64,000 nt of DNA from positions 186,001 to 250,000 of the forward strand of contig JAVKOQ010000006.1 of assembly GCA_031835245.1 (NCBI GenBank), read 5' to 3'. The DNA comes from Balamuthia mandrillaris. Taxonomy: Eukaryota > Discosea > Longamoebia > Balamuthiidae. The notes beneath the pieces were generated by a model, which was not told the DNA's origin, did no database searches, and saw nothing but the letters and a program-made list of their open reading frames with translations. The position numbers and the translations under genes were made by a program. Below are positions 1 through 12,829 of the stretch, piece after piece (position 1 is the stretch's first letter; each line of letters opens with the position of its first letter).

Positions 1-926
1 ATCAGGGATCCACCTCTCTTTTCCTCCTCGCACTTTTTCAACACCATCTCGATGACTTTGTGCCCTGTCGTCTCCTCGTGGACCTTATTGAAAACATAAA
101 GAGAAAGGATGAAGAGATGAGAAGAACGAGGAACGAAGGAACAATGAGTATAAAACTGAAGAAGGTGTACCCGGAACCGCAGAGGTGAGCTCTCGCTGGG
201 AAGAAAGATTGTGAGCTCTACAGAGGACTGCCGCTCCCGCAACTGAATGAGTTCCACCGTCTCGGTCATCAAGGAATAGACCGAATGGTTGATGGGTTTC
301 ACTTCTTCTTTGGCAAAAGAAAGGGTGGAAGAAGAAGCCACCGAAACCGGTAAGGCTTCTTTCTTCAGTATTCCTGTTTTGTTCTGTTTACTTTCCGTTT
401 TCGTGTGGTCCTCTTTGTTCTTGCCTTGGGTGGTACTCTTGTCAACCAGTTCTTGTGTTTCCTTTGCGTTGTTGCCTGCTGCGTTCTGCTTTGTCTCCAC
501 AGCTGTAATTGAAAGTTGTTTATGATCGGCAAAACGAACTGCTCTGGATGCAGAGGTGCCCGGTTCGTGCCATCCATCTTTGTTGCTCTCCGACGCCGAG
601 CGGGATCGAGAGGATGAAGGAGCAGGTTTGTTTGCAGAGACGCGGGAAGATGACTTTGTTGGATTAGTTTGTTGTGTTTGCTTCTCACGCAATAGTTTCT
701 GTTGTTCTGAATACTTCAAAAAAAGTATAGAGTAAGAAAAAACAGACCCAACAGAAACGAGAACAAAAATATACTTTTTCCAGACTGGAACTCATCTCCA
801 TTGTCTTTGGGGAACGAGCCGGGTTGAAGAGGAGGTCCGCCACCTCGTCAAAGCGATTTTGATCCACGTAGACGTTCCTCTTTTCCCTCAACACGTCCAA
901 CGCGTGCGAAAAGTCGCCCACTCCCA

Positions 927-930
<4 letters not shown>
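1..930 (-). CDS. Hypothetical protein, 5' part only (three exons, runs off the left edge)
   Basis: Three exons can be read on the minus strand. Exon 1 begins at ATG 930 (MLGVGDFSHALDVL) and ends in a GT donor near 774. Exon 2 runs from about 714 to 151. Exon 3 starts after an AAG acceptor near 89 and continues off the window. The first exon resembles a short helical N-terminus, exon 2 is a low-complexity Ser/Lys/Gln linker, and exons 2-3 join to give a strand-turn-strand pattern (VELTIFLPSESSPLRFRV, then a helix with VIEMVLKKC) like the start of a ubiquitin-fold domain such as RA or the CRIM domain of Sin1. That fold is inference from pattern only. A (GA)n tract on the sense strand lies directly upstream of the ATG. 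The start is the first ATG; the in-frame codon further upstream is TTG. The gene is divergent from the one at 1129, sharing a 198-bp promoter region. Confidence 0.6.
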
Positions 931-987
<57 letters not shown>

Positions 988-1128
988 AATTAGCAATTGA
1001 GCGAAACGACGCGCTGTGCACGCGTGGACCTGATTTTGTCGTCTATCTCAGCACTCTTTGTGTAGCAGTGGTTGTGTCGACAGTAATTATCCAATACAGC
1101 AAAAAATATTACACAGAAGAAAAAGCAA
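931..1128. promoter_or_regulatory. Divergent promoter region with CT/GA microsatellite and GTCGAC
   Basis: This 198-bp gap separates two divergently transcribed genes. It holds an almost pure (CT)n run at about 931-986 and a GTCGAC palindrome at 1076-1081, 48 bp upstream of the plus-strand ATG, followed by AATTATCC. No TATA box is clear. The palindrome is one of many in intergenic DNA of this window. Confidence 0.4.
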
Positions 1129-3983
<2,855 letters not shown>

Positions 3984-4278
3984 AAAACGCACCGGAAGGC
4001 AAAGAGAGAGAATGGCGTCGACACAAAAATATATTTAGTACACAAATTTTGCAGCATATGTGCAATAGTTGTCCTCCATTATTACTGCCGACATTTTTGA
4101 GCACGAATGCTGCAGAAATGCAGTGTTGTCGACAAATATGAGAGGTCGAGAAGCAAAAGTGCAGAAATTCAGCAGAAATACTGCTCCCTAATGTCGACTA
4201 AAATACCACAGCAGAATTCGTGCAATAAAAGTAAACAAAACCAGCAGAAGTGGCCGAAAGCAAAACAAAAAAAAAGAG
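3984..4278. promoter_or_regulatory. Intergenic/promoter region with three GTCGAC palindromes
   Basis: This 295-bp gap precedes the UBOX5-like gene. GTCGAC occurs at 4017-4022, 4128-4133 and 4193-4198. Short CAGCAGAA and GCAGAAAT words recur between 4100 and 4250. The clustering upstream of a start suggests a regulatory element; no factor can be named. Confidence 0.4.
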
Positions 4279-5684
4279 ATGCAAGTATGGAACTTTGCGA
4301 GAGAGGAGCTGGGCACGACCATAGAGTGCTCCACGGTCACCCTCGACGGTCATGAAGCCCAAAAGCTTTTGCAACAACCCTCCACTTCTTCTCAGTCCTC
4401 ATTTCTTCCCAGTTTTTCGCAGCAGCAGCAGCAACCAACCCATTCGTCTTTCATCTGCGCTCATTTCGTAAAGCCGCCGGTCGATTTGCTGCTCTGCTTC
4501 CCGGAGGAGATCAGCATTTGCTCGGTGGTCGTTGGGCACAGGGTTCAATCGCACTGCATGCAGGTCGTGGCCTTGCAGGTTTGCGCTGCTGGTGGACACG
4601 CTAGGCAGCAACAACAGGAAGAATGGACCTTTCTTGGCAATTATGCTGACTTGCATCGATGCAAAGTTTGCTCTCATGCTTTCCCGCATCTCTTTCCATG
4701 TCTTTTTCTCTTTCTTCTTTTGTCTATGCTTCTCTCGTTCTCTCGTTCTCTCGTTCTCTCTTCTCTCTTCTCTCTTCTCTCTTCTCTCTTTTCTCTTCTC
4801 TTTTCTCTGTTCACCCTTACTTCTTCTCTGCCTCTCTCATACAGTCACATATTCTCTCTATGTTTACGTTCGTTCATTCTGAACACTGTCGCACTCTCCC
4901 ACTCTCTCTTTTAAACAAAAGGAAAACGGTGTTCGCTTCTTCCATCCGAATCGCAGCCAAAGATACGTGAATGGGCAACAGAAGTCCTCTCTTGCTGCCA
5001 TCCCAATTTCTCGTTCTCTTCGAGCTCTCCATCGTGTTAAAAAGCTTCGTCTTACAATCAAGAAAAGTTTGTTCTTCCTTTTCTTCTCTCTCCCCTTTCT
5101 TTTTCTTTTCATTCATCTTTCTCCTTTCTTCCTTGTTTTGCTGGCTCTCTTTCTTACCTTCTTTCTCAATAGCTTATCAAGGAAAAGCAGTCGCGTGTGC
5201 CTTTCTTCAGGTGTGGGGCGAGCTCTCTCACCGCTCTTCTTCCACATCTAAAACTCTGCTCTCGCGTCTTCATCAGCTTTCCTCCTCTGAACAAACGAAC
5301 ACCTCTTCTATTGAACTGCAACACTCTATTTCTTCCGCAACCAGAAATAACAAGGACACAACCTACGATGGGGAAGAAGAAGAAGAGAAAGAGCTAAGCA
5401 GAAGAGCAGTCACTATCGCTGCTCATAAGATTCCACCCTCTTATATAGATCCAATTACATGTGAGTTGATGCTTCATCCTGTTGTTTTGCCTTCTGGTCA
5501 TCATATTGATGCTTCTACACGTATGCTCCTCTCTTCCTCTCTTTCTCTCCCTCTCCCTCCTTGTTTCTCTCTTTCACTTTTGCCTTCTCAGAAACTCTCT
5601 TGTTTTTTCTAAATGATTCTCTTGTACGCCGTAGTAAACCGACACTTAGAGCGTCACTCAACTGATCCTTTTACAGTGAGTATC

Positions 5685-5730
<46 letters not shown>

Positions 5731-6493
5731 CTGAGAAAGTGCTGATTGCTTATTATCCTTCGTTTCCATTTAATAGGGATTAAGTATGAGAAAAAACCAA
5801 ATCAAAGTAGATACCTCTCTTCAATCCGAGATACGGACGTTTATTCGTAACAATGCTTTCAATGGTTTTCTTTTCTGTTTTGTACGTTTCTCTCTCGCTC
5901 TCTCATCTGTATTTTCCCATACAGAGAAAATGATTGAACCTGAACATAAGCAAACAATGATATCTTCTCTATGTCAACTTTATCGGCCGCAATCATCATC
6001 ATCATTTTCTTCTTCTTCTTCTTCTTCTTCTTCTTCTTCTTCTTCCTCATGTTCTTCTGCTTCTGCTTCTTTCTCTTCCTCTTCCTCTTCTTCAAACATT
6101 GCATTTAGCGGAAGAGGTTTTCGATTAGGCACAACTTCCAAACGACCCACACCAGAATATGACGGACAAAAAGAAGCATACCTACAAAAGAAACCGAGGA
6201 TGTGTCACCAACGACCGCATTCTTCATCTCCTCCTCCGCGTATCATTGTCATTGATGATTCTGACGAGGAACAAGAAAAAGAGAAAGAGAACGAGGAAAA
6301 GAATAACTGTGTGTGGTGTCACAAAGAAGGAACGATGTTGTTGCGTTGCGGCCACGTCGGATGCCGAGCTTGTGTTTCTCATGGCCTTTGTGAAGATGTC
6401 GACCAACAAGTACCCAAGAAGAAGCTTTTGCGATGTAACCGATGTGGCCACAGTTGCACAAGAGATGAGATCCAACATAAACGCTTTTTGTAG
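4279..6493 (+). CDS. UBOX5: U-box/RING-type E3 ubiquitin ligase, RNF37 (UBOX5) homologue
   Basis: Six exons (4279-4665, 4922-5066, 5175-5520, 5635-5675, 5777-5864, 5925-6493) splice cleanly. The order of domains matches animal RNF37: an N-terminal beta-sandwich region with FVKPPVDLLLCFPEEISIC, a U-box (IDPITCELMLHPVVLPSGHHID, then LERHSTDPFTG), a serine-rich linker, and a C-terminal RING-like zinc finger (CVWCHKEG, LLRCGHVGCRAC, CNRCGH). U-box proteins recruit E2-ubiquitin without zinc; RNF37 is a nuclear E3. The serine run near 6000-6095 is a TTC/TCA microsatellite inside coding sequence. Intron 4 carries a (GA)n run, purine on the sense strand, unlike most introns here. ATG 4279 is the first ATG giving the conserved N-terminus. 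Confidence 0.88.
5687..5730. repeat. (GA)n microsatellite in UBOX5 intron
   Basis: About 21 GA units lie just after the donor of intron 4. It is one of few intron repeats in this window with purines on the sense strand. Confidence 0.95.
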
Positions 6494-6714
6494 GTGCTGA
6501 TTACTGGAAAGTCTCTTCAACAGAAGGAAGGACGTGTATAAAGAGAAAAAAGAGAAACCTTTGTTTTATAAAAAAATTCCCTCCTTTAATACAACAATAT
6601 GTGAGAAAGAAAAAACGAAGAGCAGAGCGATGCCTTGCGTAATGAAGGCCTTCAGAGAGGTGAGAGGGGGGAGCGGATCCAAACTTATGTCCATCTATAT
6701 CCATCTTTTTTTAA

Positions 6715-9700
6715 TCACTCGCTTACATCGCCGTTCTCCTCCTCTCCGCCGCTTAACTGAGAGGCAGAGGATTGTTCGTTCTCTTTGTCGTCGTGTTCTT
6801 CGTCGTCGCTGGCTCCGGTGGTGGTGGTCGTGGAGGTGTTGCTGGAGCGAGGACTTTGATCGCCTGGAGAGGAGGAGGCCTCCTCCTCTTTCTTTGTCGT
6901 TGCTGAAGACTTCTTTCCTTTACTCTTCTGCTTGTTTTTCTCCTTTTCCTTCTCTTTCTCTTTCTCTTTCTGTTTCTCCTCTTTCTCCTTCTCTTTCTGT
7001 CTATCTTGTTCCTGCTTTCTCCGACGTTCCTCCTCTCGCAGGCGCTGCTTCTCCTTCTCCTTTCTGACCCTCTCCTCCTCTCTTCTGGCTTTTTCCTGCT
7101 GCTCCCTCTTTCTGGCAGCTTCAACGTCATGCTTGGCCGCATCAATCCCCATTCTCTCGTTGGCCTTGTTCAGGAACTCGGCCATGAGAGGTGTGGCAGG
7201 CTTCTTGCTCTCATCCTCGATCTGCAGTATCTTCTCCTGTCTCCTGTGTTCAATCTCCTTGGCAACGTCCCGTTGGTTGGACTTGTCCTTCCAATCCAGG
7301 AAGAAGGACCTAAAGACCAGCGGCTCCTCCCTCGAGTTGATGACGCGAATGCTGACCTCCGAGGCGTTCCTCTTCTGGACCTGAATGGCTTTTTGCAGGT
7401 ATCTTTCTGTCATCTCCTTGCTCATCTCTTTCTCCTTCTCCGTAGACTCCAGGCCATACCACAGGTAGATCTCATAGTAGGCATCCAGCATCATGACGTC
7501 CTCCTCTGCCAGGTCCTCCTGAATAAAGTTAACAATTTCCTCCACTTTGAACACGCGAGCGATGCCGCATTGGAAGAGGCGCGGATAGCCCGGTGGAAGC
7601 TGCCTTTTGAGCAGAGGGGCATCGGCGTAGGGCTTCTTGCCGCCAATGTCCTTCCAAAACTCGGGCGGCTCCTGGCCTTCCAGGCATTCCACAGCCTTTC
7701 GACCATTTGCGATCCTGGCAACCACCGTGTCAGCCGCCTGTCTGGCCGCTGGAGAGGCGCCTTGGCCGTGCCACTTGTAGATGGCCTTGGCAGAGGTAAG
7801 CACAAAGGAGGCGCCACTGTTGAGGGCCTCCGACGTGACCTTCTCCAGTTGAACCGCTTTTTGGATGAGCTGAGTGGTCGCGCCGGAAGAAGCATCAGCT
7901 GCTGCTGCAGCGGAACGGATTTGGTATAGAGACTTGGTCTTTCTCTTGCCTCTGCCCAAGTGAACTACAAAGAAGCCTTTGAAGAGGGAGAGGAAGAACT
8001 TGCCCTCCCTGTGCTGCTTCATGCGAACCTGGATGGGGGCGTGCCCTCCCTCGCTCTCCATCTTCTCTTCCAAAGAGGCCACCAACCCGCTCTGGTAGGC
8101 GATGTAATCCTTGGAGGAGGCGTGCCTGCCCTCCCAAAAGTAGGCCACCGACTTTAGCACTCCCCTCTGCTGGTAGGAGTAGAGCACAATGTAGCTGCGG
8201 CCAGAGAAGAACTCTCCAAACTCTTCTTCTTCCACCGACTGGCCCATCCCGCTGTCATCCATGAACCACATATCAATGACCCCACTGTCAGGGTCTACTT
8301 CTGGAATGAACTCATCCGATGAGGGCTGTGTCGATGAGGCGGAAGCAGAGGATGGTGCTTGCTGTCCTAGGAGGAGCTGCTCCACGTTGATTTCGGGTTG
8401 TTCCATGGGTTCGGCAATGCGGCCCTTGCGAAGCTCCTCGTGTACGTAGCTTTGGACGGGGTGGCTCTCCACCCAGCCGAGGAACTTGGACTTGAAGAGC
8501 ACGCTCTCGTACCCTTCCACAACGCGCGTCATTGGCGTCCATTCTGGTCTATCAAACATCTTCAAGAATTTCTGTTGGATGTTTGAAGTTTGAGAAGAAA
8601 GCACGGAAGATGCTTTAAAACAAACACAAACAGCAAACGTACATCAGCAACAATGATTCCATGAGTCTTGCTCTCAAAGTCGGAGTTCTTGCCGGCCCAA
8701 AGATACATTTCGGTTTCACAGTCGAGAATGTATGTGTGCTCCGACTTGAGCAGCTCCTTCCTGAGCGGATGTTGCTCAACTGGAACCGCCTCGAACTCAC
8801 CTGCTCCTTTTTCTACCACTCTGTTTTTATCACCTTAGTCAGGTGTTGTTTTGTGGTAAAAAGCAAGGAATGAAAGTTGGTGAGCATACAGACCTGTAAA
8901 GGAAGACGGATTCGGCCATGTCTTCATCAATCTCATTCTCGTTCATGGCTTCCGAGGCTTCGGCTATCTCACCCTGTCCGCCCAATATCTCCCAAAAGCT
9001 TTTGTTCTCATCCCTCTTCTTTCCCTCTGTTATACGTAAGCAATAAGTATCGAAGAAGAAGGAGCACACAGATGGGATAACACGTACTCAGTTTCTTGAC
9101 GTTGCCTTTGCCTTTGTTCTCAGCGTTGATGATGTTGGCAATTTCCATGGCCTTGCTCTCCTTCTTCAGCCCTGCCTTGTGACCAACCCAAACAAAGACT
9201 TTCTCTCCGGCGTCCAGGATGAAGACGTCTCCCTCGTTCAGGGACTCGGCAAATGGATCGACCTGTCGCACGCGACCTTTTGTGCCCATTACGTGCAACA
9301 AACGAACTTCATAGTCTTCTTCCTCAACATGATTCAAAGCACTCTCCACACCACCTTAGTGGTAGAAATAACGTCTTGGTCAGAAACAAACAAACGGAGA
9401 GAAACCATTTCAAACACAACAAAGGAAAGAGCGAAGAGAGAGAGAGAGAGAAAAAGGGAGGAGACGTAGAGATAAGCATGCCTTTGAGGTATTTGATCCT
9501 GTACTTGAACAGCTGCAAGAACTTTTCGGATTCATGCCCTTGCATCTGCGTCGGAAAAACATATCAAAGTTAAACTACAGGGAGAAAGACGAAGCAAGGA
9601 AACAAGGCGTTTACCTCTCGATGGTGTATAGCCTTAGAGCCAATGTCTCCGTTTAGTTGGACGGTGCGAATGGCAACGGAGGTAAGAGCATCCTTCGGAA

Positions 9701-11036
9701 CCTTTCTTCCTATCCAGTAGTATATATTCCACTCCAACGTCCTGCTGCGGTCATGCTTGTATGCCGTCTGTTTTTGAAACACACAAACATTGAGGATGAC
9801 GAACGAAAAGGAGGAGAAACAGAAGGGAACAAAGTGTAAAGGAAAGAGACGTACATGAAGACAGATGTAGGCATCACCAGCGTAAAACTTTCCGACTTTA
9901 GACTTTGGCACCCGCACCGGCACCATCTTCTCTATGCGCCAAATCTCCAAGCCTGGCTTCTTGCCGGCCCCTTTGAAAAGCGACTCCCCTTCAATGGTGC
10001 TCTGTTTTGTATAGGTCATTTTCTGCCGCTCTCCGCTGTATCCGTCGTTGTAGTCCAGCTCATCCCCGCTGAAGAGAGGCATCTTCACGAGTCCAAGGCC
10101 TTTAGGGGATGTTCCCATCTGGGTCTTGTTGGCCTCAATGGACTCCAGCGCTGCCTTGAAGGAGGTCTTGTCGCCGTTGTGCTGGTTGGCAACTCCTCTG
10201 GCGGAAATAGGCTTTCCAACTCCAGGAATGCCGGCGTTCTTGCTACCGGCAATACCCACGCCGCTTCCTCCGCCGCCGCCTTCTTTCTTTCTTCGTTTCT
10301 TCTCCTCTTTCTCCTCCTTCTCACGTCGTTTGCGAGCCTCTTTCTCCTCCTTCTTTCTGGCTCTGTCGGAGGAAGGAGAGGAGGCTGGAGAGCCCGAGCC
10401 AGAGAGGTTGCCCTCGCTCTTGCTGGGTTTGGCCTTCCTCTTCAGGTTGGAGAGAAACCTTCTCTTTTCGGCTCCTGGCGAGGAAGCCGCCGCTCCTCCC
10501 TCCGATGTTGAGGAACTCAGACTCGGCAACGAGCTAGTGCTTCCTCCTAAACCTTTTGCTCCGCCTCCTCCACCCGAGCCGGAAACGGATGAGCCCCCGT
10601 CTCCCTCCGCTTCGAACCTGCGGCTATCAGAGGAGCTGCCGCTCTTGGGTTTGCCGTCGGCATCGGTGGGACCGCCACCGAGGCCTACTCCCGCCGCCGC
10701 CACTTGCTCCAAGTCCAAGTCCATCGCGGAGCGTCGGGCTTTGCTCTCGCGCCCTCGCGTGGGTGCCGTCGAGAACTTTTCCCGTGAGGAAGAGGAGTCC
10801 GCATCTCCCTCTTGTTGAAGTTTGCGAGGATCGGATCTGTTGTGGCTCCCTGAGGTCCGATGTTCTTTTCTTGAGGAGGAAGAAGTGCGAGGTTTATCTG
10901 AAGATGAGGAAGAAGAAGATGAGGAGGAAGATGATGAAGTGGAAGAGCTATACTCCTCTTTTCTTCCGCGCGAGTTTCGGTCATGCTTTTCTCTTGAGCT
11001 TGAGCTCGAGCTCTTTTCCCCTCCTTCTCTTGGCAT
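6715..11036 (-). CDS. Gelsolin/villin-family actin-binding protein with long Ser-rich N-terminus and charged tail
   Basis: About seven exons on the minus strand; the first are 9855-11036, 9615-9767 and 9482-9545, and the last large one ends at TGA 6715. The start is ATG 11036 (MPREGGEKSSS). Residues 1 to about 300 are Ser/Gly/Lys-rich low complexity. Gelsolin repeats then follow: LEIWRIEKMVPVRVPKSKVGKFYAGDAYI, a split core ending YLKGGVES, DVFILDAGEKVFVWVG, and LDCETEMYLWAGKNSD. A second set includes FFSGRSYIVLYSY, SLFKGFFVVHLG and LDAYYEIYLWYG. Six repeats are likely. The C-terminus is a roughly 130-residue Lys/Glu/Arg helix and an acidic Ser tail, with no villin headpiece visible. The protein should cap, sever or bundle actin in the cytoplasm. 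Exon 3 ends at CTCAAAG followed by GCATGC, so this intron uses a GC donor; only that splice gives the conserved LKGGVES. Confidence 0.88.
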
Positions 11037-11902
11037 TTTTTTTTCTGGTTCTGAAGCAAAGCTGATCTTTTCAAACTGCAACTAAAAATAAAAACAAAAA
11101 AAGCGTTTGGAAAAGATTTAAAAGTACAGGAGCGTGAGAGCCTTGTTTATGTTTTCGTTTCTCTGCTTTCTTTCCTTCTTTTTTGAGAGAAGTGTCAATA
11201 GTAATAAAAAAAAAAGGGAGCACACGAAGGGCAAACGACAGAAGGCCCGAAAGGACGATGCTGCTTTTTTTCTCCTCAGCTTAGAGAGTGCCTCTCCTCC
11301 CCCCCCTTTTTTTTTGCTGTGCAAACAACTGCAAAAAATAAATAAATATTTTTGTCAGCTTTTTTTTTTGGTTGTTCTTTTTAGTTTAAAAGATTCTTCA
11401 CCTTAAAAAGCAAACGCCACAACACAAAAAAAAAAAACTACTCATACCGAACTTCAAAAATGGCTCCTAAAGATATGCTGTATGAGGAGAGTGTATGATG
11501 TGAGCAGACGAAAAAATAAGCTTCCCCCTCTAAGTACCTCCACTCACCGTTTTTTTTTTTCGGGAGTAATGCGTAGAGTCTGACACAAAATGACGGAAGC
11601 CTCCCAACCCTAATCGATCCGTTCGCTGCTCACTTTGTCGCTGTTGCTCCCAACAGGGACGTTTTTTGGTGAAAGGGCGTCGACCAATGGGAAAATAGCG
11701 GAATTTCGGCCAATCGTAAATTATCGTCGACGTTATGCGTTCGATTCCAATCCACGACAATAATATTTTGAGTAATGGTGTCGACATCGCGCGTTCGATC
11801 CCAACCTACAACAAAATGTTTTGTGTAAGCAAAAAAAATATTTGAGAGAGACTGAAAGAAAAGGAGACCAACATTGTGTTCTTTGTTGGGGTGGTTTTGC
11901 TC
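11037..11902. other. Intergenic stretch with tRNA B-box-like paired repeat and GTCGAC cluster
   Basis: No gene is seen. The left half is A/T-rich. GTCGAC occurs at 11679, 11726 and 11780. Two similar units, 11726-11770 and 11780-11823, each start with GTCGAC, contain CGTTCGATYCC (like a Pol III B box) and end in an ACAA/TTTTG-type sequence. No cloverleaf or A box is evident, so I do not call a tRNA. Confidence 0.5.
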
Positions 11903-12733
11903 TCATGAGGGGTGCTGACGGCAGTACTCGTAGAGAGCCATGGCGGTGGAGGTAGCCACGTTGTAGCTATAGGGAAGGCCCCAAACCGGGATCTCCACCA
12001 CCGCGTCCATCATCGCCAGGATCTCCTCCGAAATGCCAGAGGCCTCGTTGCCAACCACCAACACCATCTTGCGAGGAAAGGCGAAACCATGAATGTCCTG
12101 AGAGTTGTTCGTTTGCTCCAAGCCTATCAGCTTGTAGCCTTGGCGCTTGTAGTCCAACAGGGTGTGCTTTAAACCGTTTTTCACGAGGAACCAATTATTG
12201 TCGACACTGGCTCGCTTTTCGTTACTCTCCTCTTCTGCTTCTTTGTGCTCTTCTTCTGCTTCTTCTTCTTCTTCTGCTCGTGACCCTCTCTTCTTTCCTT
12301 TCTTTCGTTTTTGTTCTTCTTCCGGCTGCTGTTGAAGTCTGGCCTGGCGAACGATGGGTCCCAACAGTCTAGCCTGCCCGCAGCAGACCAGGTGCTGCAC
12401 GGCGCAATTGGAGGCCACTCGGGCGATGCTGCTCACGTTGGCGTTGCTTTTGAGGGGCATGCAGGCCACCACCAAGGGTCGGACCGTTCCGGTCGACAAC
12501 CGCCGCAACGGCTTGTGTCGCACCATCCTCGCTTCCTCCGGCAATAATGCATCGTTGCTGGACGCGGTGCAAAAGGATTTGTGGGTGCCCGTTAAACGGA
12601 GAGTGTGATGATGTATTCGATGCTTTGGCCGAAGGGAAGCGAAGAGGAAGTGCCAAGAAGTGAAGAAGGAGGAGGAGGAGGAGGAAGAAGAAGCGCAAGC
12701 ATGGCGAAAGGGAGAAGAAATTTTTTCTTTCAT
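11903..12733 (-). CDS. SpoU/TrmH-type RNA 2'-O-methyltransferase, TARBP1/Trm3-like, probably mitochondrial
   Basis: Single exon, 276 residues. Residues 1-60 are Ser/Arg/Phe-rich with few acids, like a mitochondrial targeting peptide. The catalytic SPOUT fold follows: VRPLVVACMPLKSNANVSSIARVA (strand-helix with the asparagine of motif 1), GYKLIGLEQT, motif 2 VLVVGNEASGI, and motif 3 IPVWGLPYSYNVATSTA with a C-terminal helix. The GYKLIGLEQT...FP spacing resembles the C-terminal domain of TARBP1/Trm3, which methylates G18 of tRNA, more than RlmB. A Lys/Glu low-complexity insert (about residues 135-175) interrupts the domain between motifs 1 and 2. The next minus-strand gene ends 96 bp upstream. 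The methyltransferase class is firm; the exact RNA target is inferred. Confidence 0.85.
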   Translation of the reverse strand: MKEKISSPFRHACASSSSSSSSFFTSWHFLFASLRPKHRIHHHTLRLTGTHKSFCTASSNDALLPEEARMVRHKPLRRLSTGTVRPLVVACMPLKSNANVSSIARVASNCAVQHLVCCGQARLLGPIVRQARLQQQPEEEQKRKKGKKRGSRAEEEEEAEEEHKEAEEESNEKRASVDNNWFLVKNGLKHTLLDYKRQGYKLIGLEQTNNSQDIHGFAFPRKMVLVVGNEASGISEEILAMMDAVVEIPVWGLPYSYNVATSTAMALYEYCRQHPS

Positions 12734-12829
12734 TTTTTTTCTTTCTTTTATTGTTGGTTCGTGTTTGCTGCAGAATTAGAGCACATCTTGAGCACATGTT
12801 TCGTGACGACATGAATATTATAGCACTCC

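Noticed and set aside
6932-7929. Long plus-strand reading frames opposite the gelsolin gene
   Set aside because: They mirror the Lys/Glu-rich tail and conserved gelsolin repeats in antisense, with Leu/Ser-rich text and no domain.
11560-11640. Possible CRISPR-like or phage signature
   Set aside because: No regularly spaced repeats; the window is clearly eukaryotic nuclear DNA with spliceosomal introns.
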